Positions 49,680-64,000 are shown, counted from the first letter of the stretch. The stretch is 64,000 bases of DNA from Diphasiastrum complanatum (GCA_029204225.1 CM055098.1:20931097-20995096); one strand, 5' to 3'. The notes: a model not told the origin generated them from the letters alone. A program made the numbers and translations.

Positions 49680-51340
49680 ATGGATCCTATCAAGGATGTA
49701 TCATCAGAAGCCATGGCGACGGATTCCTCCGTGGGGATTGCTATGACTATTGATCCCAACCAGTTGATTGGTACTATCAACATGCTTTTACAGCAAAGTA
49801 TGCAAAGGCGGCATGAACATGAGCAAAAGGAGTTGAGGGAGCTTGCTTAAGCTAAGCAAGTTTTGACTCACCCTTTGTTTATGCCAGAGGTGTTTACAGG
49901 TGATAAGAAGGATTGGGTCCCTGATGCTGTGTTCTCTTAGTTGGATCAATGGACTGCTCATTTTATCATGTATGATTCAACGGACGACAATATGATCTCG
50001 ATGGCTGTCATGTTTTTGAGAGGGAAAGCCTTCTCGTGGTGGCAAGATCCAAGGGCAAGGCTGATGTACCTAAGACTTGGGATGAATGTTCTAAAGACTT
50101 CAAATCTGCTTTTTTGCCTATCATGGATAATTTTGAAGTGTATAGACAGTATGCAACCATTAACATGGGGAACCAGCCCCTTGATGAATTTTGCAAGAAT
50201 TCCAAGAGGTGCTTACCAAATTTGCAGCTCGGGTCGATCCAAAGTTGGTGAAGTTGCATTTAATCTTGGGCTTGCCCTTGCCCAAGGACTTCCAACTCGA
50301 GGTTAGGAGGAACCAGCCTCAAACCTTGGATGAAGTGGTTCCCTTTGCAAGAATTTTTGATGATACACATGTCATAGCTCGGAAAGGGTTGATTGGGCAG
50401 CCCGAAGTAAGGGACAAGAAGCCTGTTTTCTTTCCAAAGAAGGGCAAAGAAAAAGTCATCATTGGTACTTCTCCAAACGGCCCACTCTGGACCGTGAAGC
50501 TTATGCACCAAAAGTGCCGATTGTGCTTCAATTGCATGGAGCGTGGGCATGTTTCAAAGGATTGCCCGAAGAAACATAAGGATGCTAAAGGGGCGCTACA
50601 GGTAGCATTTCTTGTGTAGACCTATCACTTCCTGATGATTCAGTTTGTGAAGATTGTTGTTTTAATACGGCTGTATTTGGCCCTCATGATCTTATTTGTA
50701 TGAATGGGCTCACTGGTGATCAAGCTGCTAAAGTTTCATTTGATTATGGTTCTATTCATAACTTTATCAACGCCTCTTTGGTGCAAAAGCTAAATGTGGG
50801 GACAAGAAAAACCATCGATACGTAGTTAAGTTAGCCACGGGGGAGACTAGCCAAGTATGGGACATGATGGTTCCACGTCTTCCTATTGTGGTTCAGAGTT
50901 ATAGTGATAAGTTAGACTTTTACACTATGAACTTGGATAAGGTAGACGTGATACTTGGTAAAGAATGGTTCTTTGAATGCAATGAATCATTGAAGAAAAA
51001 CTATGTCACTCGTTGTTTGTCATTCTTGGACAATGGTTCATTGATAGAATTAAAGGTGATATGGATATTGCAGCTTTGCATTGTCTTTCTGCAATGGAAA
51101 TGTTTGAATGTTTCAAATATTTTGAATGTTCTAGTTATCTTTGTTATTTGAAAGATGTTGTTTCTTCCATTGATATAGACATTCAAAATCTAAAAATTGA
51201 ATTATCTCAAATGCCTAATATCTTAAATGATGTTGCTTCACCGGAAGGTGAAATCTTCAGGAACTTAGGCATGAATTTGATGATGTATTCTAGAACAGTT
51301 ACCTTAGGGTCTTCCACCCTCACGGGGTGTTGACCATGGT
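49680..51340 (+). pseudogene. Gypsy (chromovirus) gag and protease
   Basis: Opens at ATG 49680 (MDPIKDVSSEAMATDSS). Gag domain: HPLFMPEVFTGDKKDW, MISMAVMFLRGKAFSWWQD, then frameshifts to TWDECSKDFKSAFLPIMDNF and FQEVLTKFAARVDPKLVKLH. Zinc knuckle CFNCMERGHVSKDC at about 50525. Protease region near 50745: FDYGSIHNFINASLVQKL (usual D-S/T-G appears as DYGS), followed by VILGKEWFFECNESLKKNY. RT is absent; at 51340 the order is scrambled. Multiple stops make it inactive. Confidence 0.88.
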
Positions 51341-51945
51341 ATAAAACTTCTTCTAGGAGGTTCTCTTGTCTCACTTTATCCTTATAGGATGAGTGTGAAG
51401 TGGGAGACTGGGTCTACCTTTGAATTCCAAAAGATTCCAAGGTGCTGAAGATTAGAAAATGTTACAAGTTGTCCTCAAGGTATAGTATCCAAGATTGTAA
51501 GGAACAATGTTTCATGGGGTCAGTTCGTATGTCGTTTTGAAACAAGTTTGAAACGACTGGTTCAAGTTCGAAACAGGAAATTTTTTTTGGGGTTTTTTTA
51601 TTTTTTTAAAAGGGTTTTTATGGGTTTTTGGGGTTTACACGTCATAGAAAGTCTAGTACCAAGTAGTGTTAGGGACCCAACTCCCTGGATTATGACACGT
51701 GGCAACCATGCAGGTTCACGAGTCACCGGTCAACTCTACAGGTCCAGTCATCGTCCAGTCTCAAGTCTGGGTTTGGGACCCAAGAGTGTACATGGCTTGG
51801 AGTCTCTCTCCTTGGAGGTATACAAGGGGAGGAGGGCTCATTTGCTATCCATTCTATCTACCTAGGAGAAGGTGGATGGAGAGCGTGTGCACGGCCAGGA
51901 TGTTTGCTAGCGTGAGGTAGGAGATGGTTGAGAGTCTAGGCGGTG
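51341..51945 (+). repeat. Scrambled chromovirus segment: integrase scrap, word island, LTR copy with inverted block
   Basis: 51385-51520 matches, at DNA level, the integrase C-terminal stretch found at 53200-53320 (CCAAAAGATTCYAAGGT). 51530-51640 is an island of GTTTGAAAC/GTTCGAAAC words with T/G runs. 51666-51945 matches the LTR at 53650-53935 (TGTTARGGACCCAACTCCC, then TACATGGCTTGGAGTCTC-type sequence to CTAGGCGGTGGTA), except that the block from about 51681 to 51779 is reverse-complemented relative to 53669-53769. These pieces replace the RT domain. Confidence 0.75.
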
Positions 51946-53599
51946 GTACTGACCATCAAGCATTAAAGTATATTAACGATGCGGTCGACCTTAGGGGTTG
52001 TAAGGCCAGATGGTCAGAGATGCTCCAAGAATTTCATTATGACATTGAGTACCGGAAGGGTACTTCTAATAGTGTCGTGGATGCCTTAAGCCGGATTGGA
52101 GAGGTTAATCAGTTAAGCTTTTCTGAGATCCAATCTAAGTTGTATCTGTCCTTAAGAGATTTGTGTAAGACCGATAGGTACTTCGGTCGTATTTGGCTAG
52201 ACGTCCTGGCAGGTTCTTCTAGATCTAGTGATGAGCTTGGAATGCAGGATTCCAAGATTTCTCCTCAGGACAAGATACAAAGAGACTATTCCATTAGGAA
52301 TGGGTTGCTTTTCCGGATTGGAAAAGTTTGTGTGCCAAAAATGATGATATAAGGACCCAAATCCTGCATGAATGTCATGATAGCCCGTGTGCAGGGCACC
52401 CTGGCCCTCAAAGGACGCTTGACTTAGTAAAATGGAACTTTTATTGGTCAAACTCAAAAAGTCAAGTGGAGGCATATGTTCGCAAGTGTGCAGAATGCCA
52501 AGTTAATAAAGCTGAAAGACTTAAGGCAGCTGGTTTGTTAATGCCCTTGGAAATTCCCGAAAGAAAGTGGGAAAGTATTTCCATGGATTTTGTGGTTGGG
52601 CTACCTCGGATGGGGAATCAAAATGATGCCATTTGGGTAATAGTTGACGGGTTAACTAAAATGGCGCAGTTCATACCAACCAAGCAAACTGTCAAAGCTT
52701 TTGAACTTGCTCAGCTTTTCGTTGAAAAGTTGTTCAGGTTGTTTGGTTTGCCGAATGACGTTGTTAGTGATCGAGATCCAAAGTTCACTGGCAAATTCGG
52801 GCAAGTGGTCTTTGAGAAATTAGAGACCACTTTAAGTTTGGGGTCATCAGATCATCCTGAGTCGGATGGTCAGACAGAGAGGACGAACCAGTCTATGGAA
52901 GATATGCTTCGGGCATATGTTTTCTAAAGACAGTCGGATTGGGAAAGGTACCTTCCAATGATTGAGTTTGCGTATAACAGCACAAAGCTCTCAGCGATGG
53001 GTTTTAGTCCATTTTCTCTGATGTATGGTTTCCAGCCTAGGGCTCTCGTTTCAGTGGGCCTCAAAGGCCTCGAGGTTAAAGCAACAGTAGATTTCTTGCA
53101 TGATATGCAAGAAATGTTGCTTGTTGCTCGCGAAAACGTAAAAACGGCTCAGGATAGAGCCCAGTTTTATGCTAATCAAAAGCGACAACCTAGGGTTGAT
53201 GTGGAGGGGGCTTGGGTATATCTTAGAATCCCAAAAGATTCTAAGGTACTAAAGACTGGAAAATGCCCTAAGTTATCACCTCGGTATGCAGGACCATTCC
53301 GTATAGTAAAGAAACTCCATCTGAATGCCTATCAGCTGGAGCTACCTCACGGTGTTAAAGTCCATCATGTTTTTCGCATTAGCCGTTTAAAGGAACGACT
53401 TGGTAGAAAGGATGACTTGAGGCCTCAGGAGGGCTTAGTTCAGCTGGAGGACCTGACATCCTTTGTACCTACTGAACCACAGGCCATTGTTGATGTACCT
53501 CAACGTGGGCTCAGAAACCGACAGGGAACTGAGTACTTGGTTCGCTGGAAAGGAAGTTCTGAGGATGATGATACTTGGGAAAAGGAACATTTAAATTGA
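51946..53599 (+). pseudogene. Chromovirus RNase H end, integrase and chromodomain
   Basis: Starts inside RNase H (TDHQALKYI, FHYDIEYRKGTSNSVVDALS). Integrase zinc finger HECHDSPCAGHPGPQRTLD with CAECQ (HHCC), core DFVVGLPRM, IVDGLTKMAQFIPTK, DVVSDRDPKFTGKF, and SDHPESDGQTERTNQ; the D-D-E acids are in place but a stop lies at about 52927 and a frameshift near 52350. GPY/F region: KCPKLSPRYAGPFRIVKKL. C-terminal chromodomain: EYLVRWKGSSEDDDTWEKEH. This identifies a chromovirus, a Gypsy lineage whose chromodomain is thought to guide integration to particular chromatin. Confidence 0.93.
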
Positions 53600-53649
53600 G
53601 GTTCTCTGGATTCCTTCCTTAGATAAGGAATTTTTTAAGGAAGAGGGAA

Positions 53650-54475
53650 TGTTAAGGACCCAACTCCCTTGGGTCCCAAACCCAGACTTGAGACTGGACG
53701 ATGACTGGACCTGTAGAGTTGACCGGTGACTCGTGAACCTGCATGGTTGCCACTTGTCATGATCGAGGAGTGCACATGGCTTGGAGTCTCTCTCCTTGGA
53801 GGTATACAAGGGGAGGAGGGCTCATTTGCCATCCATTCTATCTACCTAGGAGAAGGTGGATGGAGAGCGTGTGCACGGCCAGGATGTTTGCAAGCGTGAG
53901 GCAGGAGATGGCTGAGAGCCTAGGCGGTGGTATGGGACGCCGTCTAGGAGGGAGGTCGGATCCAGCTTGATATGGTCACAGGCCAGGGCACGGTGGGTGG
54001 ACCTGGATTAGGTCCTACGGTGGGGTGGAACTTGAATCGTTCGGTCTCTTGTGGTTAACCGGCACCTGGAGGTTTGCAGTAAGTAGGGATTGTACCTCCT
54101 TCTCCAATTAGCACTTGGCTGTCCAATGCCAAGGCTTTTCATTTGCTTTTGTAATTTCTATGTAACACATGGTTGTTTGCTTTTGGATATTCCACATTGG
54201 GAACCATTGGCCGTTGGATTTCTCTATCTCTACTAGTATAAATAGGCGCCCTCTTTCTGCTGAAGGGAAGGAAGAGTCTGAAGAGGCTGGAGAGACTAGA
54301 GAGAGTGGCAATGCTTGTGTACATACATTCTTTGTATAGAGATTTGTCTCCATTGATATCCTAGTTTGCTTCCACTTGTATGCATAATTTGTGATTGTTC
54401 ATAGAACATTAATCACTTAATTCATGGTGAATGTTTTTGCTTCTAGTTCACCTTGAATCTCGACAGTCGTGGATA
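53650..54475 (+). repeat. Chromovirus 3' LTR with TATA box
   Basis: Directly follows the polypurine tract AAGGAAGAGGGAA. Starts TGTTAAGGACCC and near its start can form the hairpin GGACCCAA-CTCCC-TTGGGTCC. A good TATA box (AGTATAAATAGG) lies at about 54234, followed by a GA-rich leader. The right end is uncertain; CTCGACA at about 54464 is a candidate. No intact 5' LTR precedes gag at 49680. Confidence 0.75.
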
Positions 54476-54739
54476 GGTTATTAGGTTGCGAGAACCTGTT
54501 CATGCCCATTGCCAGTACATAGCTTATGGCCCTTGAGAAATCATGCTCAAGTCACAAGTGCATTTAGGAAGTATGCAAAGACACGACCATCATCATCTTA
54601 GAGTCTTGTAACTTTTAAGTACTCGTGAGGGTTTGCATGCCCATTGCCACATGGTAGTAAACGATCACACTTCTATGCATGCAACACATCACAGTCTCAG
54701 ACATCCAAGTATATCTACAAAGTACTAATATAAAGTAGT

Positions 54740-57154
54740 GAATCGGGGAATCGGGCATCGAAATCAACCTGCAGCTGCTAAGGCCTCCCGATGGAGCAAC
54801 ACATACACATCCTCCTCTTGTGATGTTGGTGGCAAGTTTGAAACCCTTGCCACATCGATGTCATCTGGATTAACCTATGGAATAAAACCAAGATCTTGAT
54901 TCTTAGTACTAGTAAATGATTTTAAAAAAAATAGCAAATGCAAATGTTGAAACTTGAAGCCTAAAGGTTCTTAGTCTAGACTCTAGACAGATCATGGTAG
55001 ACTCTGCAGAATTCAGATTACATGTATGGGCTCTCTGGTCTCCCTTAGCTTCTTCAGAAGCCATAGGTTGGCATGCACATACATCAACCTCTCCAGCTGC
55101 GTAGTAGAAAGTCTGTTCCTTTTCGTATGAATCAAAGAGAACACACTCCAATTTCTCTCGCATGCAACTGCTACGCAATCTTGTGAGACGACGCGGATGG
55201 CAAGTTTTTGCAACTTAGCAACATAATTCCCATACTTCATCCACCATGAAACAGGGCACAATTGCCCTTCCCTCAGCATGGGCGCGACCGAAATCGACGC
55301 GCTCAAAAATAAGAATGGTAATTGGTCATAGGCAGCAGGTTATAACAAAATTCAAATTGTATGAGCATTGAGACTTGAAGCTAAAACAAAATTGCAAATT
55401 AAAAAATTGGAAATAGGTTGGAACTTCGTTACCTAGTGTGGGCAGGCCTCAGGAGATCCAAGCTGGAATGGGACCTAGACATGCTCAAGACCCTCTATCT
55501 CTTGGTGACAAATCTCACCAAGAATCGTGCCATGTCTACGATCTCCTTGACCCAAGGTAATCTAGAAATGCCTTCAACCAGGAGGTCAAGGCAGTGTGTA
55601 GCACATGGAGTTCGGAAAATCCAAGGGGTACCTCTCATTCACGAGCTTCCCCATGGCCACACAATTGGATGCGATGTCCGTGACAACCTAGATTGGAATT
55701 CCGACAAAGGTCAACAAAGGTCGAATCATAACTCATGAGCATTTAACATTGAGCATTTCAGAATCCGCAAAGTTCAAACAAGTTACAACGAACGTTGAAA
55801 TTCACAAAAAACTATAAATGCCTAAATGGCAAAATGCAAATTGCAACGTTTAAAACAATAATCACAATTCACAATGTAACTTTAAAGTTTAATGTTGAAA
55901 CTTGAATGTCCATACCTAGACAACATTTTCTTTTCCGACCTCTTCAATGGCCTGTTCGATGTACTGAACAATCTTCAGCCATCCAATGCCATGCTTGGCG
56001 CCGACGTATCAATGGACCTCGAGATCATGGTGCCCATGCAAGAAGACACCAATATATTCACAATATGACACCTCCTTCCATCGGTCCAACCATTTGATAG
56101 TTTGGTGCATCCATACCTAGAACATTCGACAACAGTTGTAGGCCTCAGGCTACTAGGTTACCAGCTAGAGCACTCAACATTGAACACCAATTTCCAAAGA
56201 GTCAAATAAAGTTGAAATTTGAAAGTTGAGGCTTTTAACTAACTTGCAAATTTGGAAATTGAAAGTTCAAAGTTGAAACTTGAAAGTAGTAAGTGCAAAG
56301 GTTTTAAAGAACTACGGTATACCTTGCCCTTGTTTCCTAATGGGCTGTAGGTCATTCATTATCCACGGACTGCCGTTCAGCATATAACTCTCTCATCCTC
56401 AACCCATGCTCTGGCCCTCCCACTCAACAGCGATACGAGATACTGCTCGCATCATATCCCCCCATGCAGGGGTCATAGCCAAATGAAAGGGGAGGTCGCA
56501 CAAGTAAACGCACGTCCTAACAGCAACAGCAGCTACATCCCTATTTGACTGCTAGAAGGCTGCCACATAAACACCCTACCTCTCAGATGTCTTCGACCCT
56601 GCCCCCTAAGCCCTACCAACAGCACTACTGCCCGCCCCACCTACTGGCACTGGAGTCTCTCCAGAAGAAGAAAATGAAATGGATGCGGCAGTGGAACTAG
56701 TGCTGGCTATAGGTGACGGTTGTGATGTGGAATCTCGGCGTTCTGCCGCACCTGTAACAATAATGTTGCACATGCCACAGTGCAAATGTTTAAAGTTTAC
56801 ACTTTAATGGATTCGATGACAAGCACAGATATCCAACAGGCCACAGGTCATATGACACAGAGTCATAGATCATAGATGCTAATAAATTATAATCACCAAC
56901 TGCTCAATTAGTAATCAAACTACAGACCGAACTTTGAAGTTTTAGCTTTAGATCAAAATAAGGAATCACCTGTGGCTGAAGTAGTAGCATGAGAGTCGTC
57001 CCCGATCCCGACAATCCTCAGTGATTCTGGTGCCTGAGTGCAAACAACGATCTCGTATCCTCGGAGACATAAAAAGATGCGCCCTTATTCGAATGGGGCC
57101 ACCTCCATAAGCATTCCCGCAATACTTGCAAGTCCACTTCTTCGTGCTTGACAT
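54740..57154 (-). pseudogene. hAT-type transposase relic (BED finger, DUF659-like core, dimerisation domain)
   Basis: Minus strand: 57154-56966 gives a BED-type finger (WTCKYCGNAYGGGPIRIRAH). About 55975-55910 reads YIEQAIEEVGKENVV; 55740-55420 reads VVTDIASNCVAMGK, PCATHCLDLLVEGISRLPWV and VDMARFLVRFV, the DUF659/RNase-H-like core. 55306-55013 is the C-terminal dimerisation domain (WWMKYGNYVAKLQKLAIRVV, CERNWSVFSLIHTKRNRL). Many stops and frame changes; terminal inverted repeats were not identified. Family knowledge: hAT transposases cut and paste DNA elements; some were domesticated, but this copy is dead. Confidence 0.82.
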
Positions 57155-57336
57155 GCCATAACCTGAATTAAGGGTGACGAGATCCCATAAAGGATCCTGC
57201 TGTCTGGGCTAATAGCTATCTAGTGTTAACAAAGTAATAGAATTAAATTCAAACTTCAAATAAAAAACTAATCCTAATACCTAAGCTCTAACCCCACTCT
57301 CCCTCACACACAAAAGCTCTCCCTCTTCTTCACACA

Positions 57337-57351
57337 ATGCACACACACACA

Positions 57352-57404
<53 letters not shown>

Positions 57405-57449
57405 TCTCTCCTTCACATGCACACACACACTCTTCCTCTCTTTTACACA

Positions 57450-57499
<50 letters not shown>

Positions 57500-57586
57500 A
57501 CTCTCACTCACACACATACACACACACACACTCCCTCTCTTTCACACACACACACTCTCCCTCTCTCTGTCTCTCTCACACACACA

Positions 57587-57615
<29 letters not shown>
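57337..57615. repeat. Compound (CT)n/(CA)n microsatellite
   Basis: Alternating runs of CT and CA repeats with short interruptions over about 280 bases, giving artificial Ser-Leu and His-Thr open frames. Confidence 0.97.
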
Positions 57616-57617
<2 letters not shown>

Positions 57618-58390
57618 GCTGGCTCCTCTATTGCGCCAAAATGTGTGAGGGTCTGCTCTCGGGACCGCGTGGTATTTGCAAAAGAATTTGCATTTTTTTT
57701 ACCGTCGTTTCGAATGACTGAAATGGTGTTTTGAAATGGGGTCGTTTCGTACAGGTCGTTTCAAACACGTTTCAACGTTCGAAATGCGTTTCGATGAAAC
57801 TTTGGTATGGATTGAGATCGTGAGCATCCATCTATTTGTGACGTTGTGTACCTACTTGACTTGGTCGATTGCGGGGGTTATAATAAAAAAACCCATAAAG
57901 AAATGTTTTAGAGGGCACATCACAAAATTGTTAATGAGTAAAACAACAAAATAACGAAAACAAATCATTAATGAGCTTAAAGTGGAACCTAAAAAGCATG
58001 TCAAAACACGTAAAAACACTCAATTTTTCCTTTTTTCTATAACAAACAAATGGTGGCAAAACAACAAGACGAAACAATGGATCATAAAATATAAAACTCA
58101 AAACAATCAAAATTCATATAAAGACCTCGAAGATGGATCATGAGACATATGTAAACACTAAAAATAAAGAAAATGAGAAATACAAATAAGATATTTTCTT
58201 CTGTACGCTAGTGTAGAAATGCTGCGACATTTTTGGTAGGTTATTGGGTTTGTGCATGAATAGTAAATTGATTCGCATACTGAGCTAACATGGTGGTCTA
58301 TAATCGTGAAAGACTGGCCCAGTGTGAAGAGGGGAATCCTGTACACCATGCCTCTGCCGCATATAGAGCCGTGTTGGTGACAATGGTATC
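57616..58390. other. TTCGAA-type word island, otherwise nothing recognised
   Basis: 57700-57810 holds GTCGTTTCGAATGAC, GTCGTTTCGTAC, GTTTCAAACACG, CGTTCGAAATGCG and GTTTCGATGAAAC words, partly self-complementary. The words match those at 51530-51600 and 61020-61165. The rest is AT-rich without coding signs. Confidence 0.5.
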
Positions 58391-58417
58391 AAAGAGGTGA
58401 CACTTACTGTGAGCATC

Positions 58418-60876
<2,459 letters not shown>

Positions 60877-61017
60877 GGAAGTTCAAAGGGGGGGGAGGTA
60901 GATTCGAATCATTGAAAATTTGCTAATTTACTACTAAGTTCTAACTAGCCATGTACATGGTACATTGTAATATGTATGGTGTGACATTAATGTTCTGAAA
61001 AAAACCCTAAAACTGAT

Positions 61018-61165
61018 TTGCTGGTTCGAACTTAGAGAAGCTATTCTTTCCCGATTCAAAACACGGTTCAAAACAACTATTCAAAGGTACCATAAAACAT
61101 TGGTTCGAACTGGCTCCGACGAACGATTTGAATTACGGTTCAAGGTTCGAACCGCGTTTCGTGTA
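61018..61165. other. GGTTCGAAC-type word island
   Basis: Repeated GGTTCGAAC, GGTTCAAAAC, GGTTCAAGGTTCGAACC and CGAACGATTTG words, several palindromic. It resembles the islands at 51530 and 57700. Confidence 0.5.
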
Positions 61166-61179
61166 ACTATGGATGGTAA

Positions 61180-61620
61180 GATAAGGGTACTGTCCATGTA
61201 AAGTGTGCGTGGTCTCCTAGGTAGCATCAGTGAGAGGTCTACTGTGCAAGTACTCAAAGATGAGACGGTAAGCTGTCTCTCTCTCCGGTCCAATACTTTT
61301 TCAGGTTCGTGCATCACCTCCCAATACTCCATCATCAGTCAACAAGTTATCACCCTCTTGTAAAACTCTCTTTAAGCGTGAAACATGAAAAACAAGATGA
61401 ACCTTACAATCCTGAGGCGACGCTAGTTTATAAGCAGCATCATTGAGCTTTTTAACTATTATCTAGGGTTCACAATAACGGGGAGATAACTTATAGCACT
61501 TCCCTGTTTTAAGAGAAAGTGATTCCTTTGGAATAAGGAGAAACACCATGTCTTGTTCCTCGAACTCTCTTGGTGTGCGATCCTGATCAACAAATTCTTT
61601 GCGCGATCCATCGTTGTTTC
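61180..61620 (-). pseudogene. Gypsy integrase C-terminal fragment
   Basis: Minus-strand pieces in different frames: LKTGKCYKLSPRYCEP (GPY/F-type region near 61500), KKLNDAAYKLASPQDCKVHL, VFHVSRLKRVLQEGDNLL near 61360, and HEPEKVLDRRERQL near 61300, which resembles the lead-in to a chromodomain. No more of the element is visible. Confidence 0.75.
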
Positions 61621-62579
61621 ACATTGTTCTTGGCTAACTCAAGCATCTATACCATGTGAGTTAGAAAATCTATAGCACTAGGCACTTTGAGGCATTCCTA
61701 CAATAATTGAACTGGTTGGCCTAAAACCATAGTTTAAATTGAAAGGACTCATCTTAGTAGAAGCATTCTTTTTATATATCATGATAGTTAAATAGCAAAC
61801 AACTAACCACGAATATATTCTTTCATACAAGGAAAATGCACATTGATGTCCAAGAACACTCTTTGAGAAAAAGTTTAGAGTGGAGAGATCAAGCTAGTTT
61901 GCTATGACACCAATTAGCAAGTGGTCAGTATCCTTAATAGGCCTCTCAAGAGAGGCATGTTTGGAATAATATAGGAATGTACTTGTGTTGTAGAGAACAA
62001 AAAAGTCATTAAGAGAAGGGGGGGAGAGGGTACAAGTTAACGCCTATTGCACTCTGCCATCACCTCTCCCAACTTACAATTTAGGCTATTGCATAATTTG
62101 GTTTCTTGTAGGATCATCCACATGAGCTTACATATCAATTTGATGAAACATGCTTGCTCTTTCATTTATCGAAATTCAACAAATTTTAAGTTGGAAAATT
62201 GAAGCTTTCTCATCTAGGTGCCCATACACATCCAAGCCTTTTCTCATGCATTTGAAATTTTTTTTTTTCTTATTTCAAGCAAGTTTCAAAGTTTGAAGTT
62301 GTAGGCTGTAAATAAAAAATTCTACTTATTGTTTGGTCTATATTCATTAAGCATCCTTATATGTCTAATATTTAGTCTTCTAGGCACACTTTAACTTTCT
62401 TGTATTGGAATGTTTGAGTTCAGTTATTGTGGATATGGAAATTTTGGAACTTGATGTAGATTCTTAAATGGTAATGAATTATTTGAAGGTTTAGTGTACT
62501 TTTGATATGCTAGCTAGTACTTGGTTTGAATTTGCGATAGAATATCAATTAGACACAGATGCATGTGGTTGTGGAGTAG
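61621..62579. other. End of intron 5, nothing recognised
   Basis: AT-rich sequence without coding signs or clear repeats up to the exon 6 acceptor. Confidence 0.5.
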
Positions 62580-62658
62580 GTTTGAAGATGCTGCGAACAT
62601 GCTTCTTAGGTGGGGACTAGCTGCTGACAAATGTAAAGCCATTCAGAGCCAATGCAAG
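62580..62658 (+). CDS. Gamma-SNAP exon 6
   Basis: Acceptor GTGGAGTAG, donor GTATTC after AAG. Codes for FEDAANMLLRWGLAADKCKA and IQSQCK, completing the Arg codon split after exon 5 and ending on a codon boundary. It lies 14.4 kb from exon 5 and is flanked by LINE relics in opposite orientations. The next exon was not found before 64000. Confidence 0.9.
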
Positions 62659-62929
62659 GTATTCAAGAGAACTACTTTTGATATCAAGTTGCTTGGAATC
62701 TAAGGGAGCATTTGATAATTTTGTGAGTTTTGTGATTTTTTGAGAACAAACGTTTTGAAGCTTTTCTTTTTAGTGCTTGCCTTCATGAGTTGAAGGTTGT
62801 ATGTCTCCTTTGTTATGTTTGGTATTATCCTAGACATAATTTTGATATATTTTAAGGATTGTCGTATCGGTTGAAAGGCTTTGCTCTACTGTTCAAGCCC
62901 GTATTAGTTGGGGTTGGATTTAGATGGTA

Positions 62930-64000
62930 CTTAGCATTTAGAGCAGAGACATGGGCCATGAGTACCAGAGGTTCAAGTGGGCTAGACCGAGAATCTTTAC
63001 AACCAGTCCTTTAGTCAGTTAGCCATGATGAGCACACTCGCTATCTTTGGATTTGACTTATTGGTCAGAGTCTTAGATTGGATAGGGATACTTTTATAGC
63101 CATTTGTTACTTTCCTCTTGAGACATCTACTTTTGTTGATTGTATTGATTCTCCATATGCGGATCTTTCTTCTGATATCTTCCGTTATTCAGAGCGTGGT
63201 CATATTATATTGACTGGTGATTTTAATGCCAGGACAACCTCCCGTCAGCCAGTATTTCATGACATCGCAGATTCACTTCGCATACAGGCCCTTGATGATG
63301 TGGATATGGGTATTACTAGGATTTCTGCTGATGCTACAGGTCCAATCACGACCTATACCTACTTCATCTAGGAGCAGCTCATGAGTTAGCCATTTTAATG
63401 GCCTCTCTTGTTGGCCTAACTCTGGTGCCTTCAAGTGCCACCCTCTAGTGGTGGTCATAGTGTGGTAGATTATCTCATGGGATCCCCCTCTCTTTTCTCT
63501 CTCATCTCTGACTTTCACATCTCTTCCACTGCATTATCCGACCATTCACGCTTGTCTTTCTGTCTTGGACATCTTGCACGATCTAGTATACATTCTACTC
63601 TTGTTACCACTCCTATCCCACCCTCATTCCTCTATACCAGGAATCTCTCACTGCCTTACTTCATCATTTCCCTACTCACACTTCATTGGAGGATCAAGCC
63701 ACCTTCCTCACTATTGCTCTTCATACAGCGGCCTCACTTGCTTTCCCTTCCCGTCGTCCCCCAACCAATTCTCATTCACAAAAAACCTGTGCTTCTAAAC
63801 AACCTTGGTATGACTTTGATTGTCTTTTCCTTCATCAACAAGTTATCCATTGTCAATCACCCTATCTCCTCCATGATATCATGCGCACATACTGAAGGTC
63901 CTTCGCAATAAAAATCGTACTTATAATATGAATAAAGGAAAAAGGCTTATTAACCTTCTCTCCAGTTCCTCTACAGGTGCTTTTTGGCTGCCTTTATCCC
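62930..64000 (+). pseudogene. LINE endonuclease region, runs off the right edge
   Basis: Plus strand reads GSSGLDRESLQPVL, HDEHTRYLWI, then from 63078 MDRDTFIAICYFPLETS, SERGHIILTGDFNARTTSRQ, which is the APE-type endonuclease with its GDFNAR motif. 63440-63560 reads GHSVVDYLMGSPSLFSLISD and SDHSRLSFCLG, the end of the endonuclease. It matches the LINE at 58418-60770 block for block but on the opposite strand. It has internal stops and a frameshift. It lies about 270 bases after gamma-SNAP exon 6, in intron 6. Confidence 0.88.

Overview
The window is nuclear DNA of a large-genome seed plant. Pointers are Copia elements primed by initiator-tRNA-Met, Gypsy elements (one with a chromodomain), a hAT transposase relic, LINEs, long GA/CT microsatellites, and one split host gene of plant gamma-SNAP type whose introns reach 14.4 kb. 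Such introns suit a gymnosperm or a large-genome early-branching angiosperm, but the sequence does not settle which.

1-37.8 kb is a graveyard of nested, mostly broken LTR retrotransposons. The layout is: a decayed unrecognised coding stretch and a Gypsy LTR (0.8-2.4 kb); a Copia pol piece (2.6-3.2 kb); a mosaic Copia derivative, called family A here (3.7-8.5 kb); a minus-strand Copia pol, family B (8.5-10.5 kb); a plus-strand Copia with LTR, PBS, gag, protease, integrase and RT, family D (10.6-15.0 kb); a complete non-autonomous LTR element, family E, with a 5-bp target duplication (15.04-20.30 kb); Gypsy integrase and Copia gag pieces (20.3-22.0 kb); a minus-strand Copia pol with 3' LTR, family C (22.05-25.25 kb); a minus-strand Gypsy 5' half with gag, repeat-rich leader, PBS and LTR (25.25-29.1 kb), inserted in the gag start of a further Copia; microsatellite and unassigned sequence; and more decayed Copia pieces, including two further family A copies (34.0-36.0 and 37.2-37.8 kb).

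38.6-62.7 kb holds the one convincing host gene. Six exons of gamma-SNAP (plus strand) can be joined without a phase break into 195 codons; the gene runs off the right edge. Intron 5 (14,381 bp) has a GC donor and holds a scrambled chromovirus, a hAT transposase relic, microsatellites, a LINE and a Gypsy integrase fragment. Intron 6 contains a second LINE in the opposite orientation.

The most unusual items are: (i) family A, in which the reverse-transcriptase core is replaced by an unrecognised coding module conserved in three copies; (ii) family E, which carries only a zinc-knuckle ORF with a duplicated unknown module and LTRs studded with CACGTG-type palindromes; (iii) recurrent short islands built of self-complementary words, two of which bracket a small MITE-like unit in intron 2; and (iv) a precisely inverted block of about 100 bp inside one chromovirus LTR copy. 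All calls were made by reading; no database search or alignment program was run.
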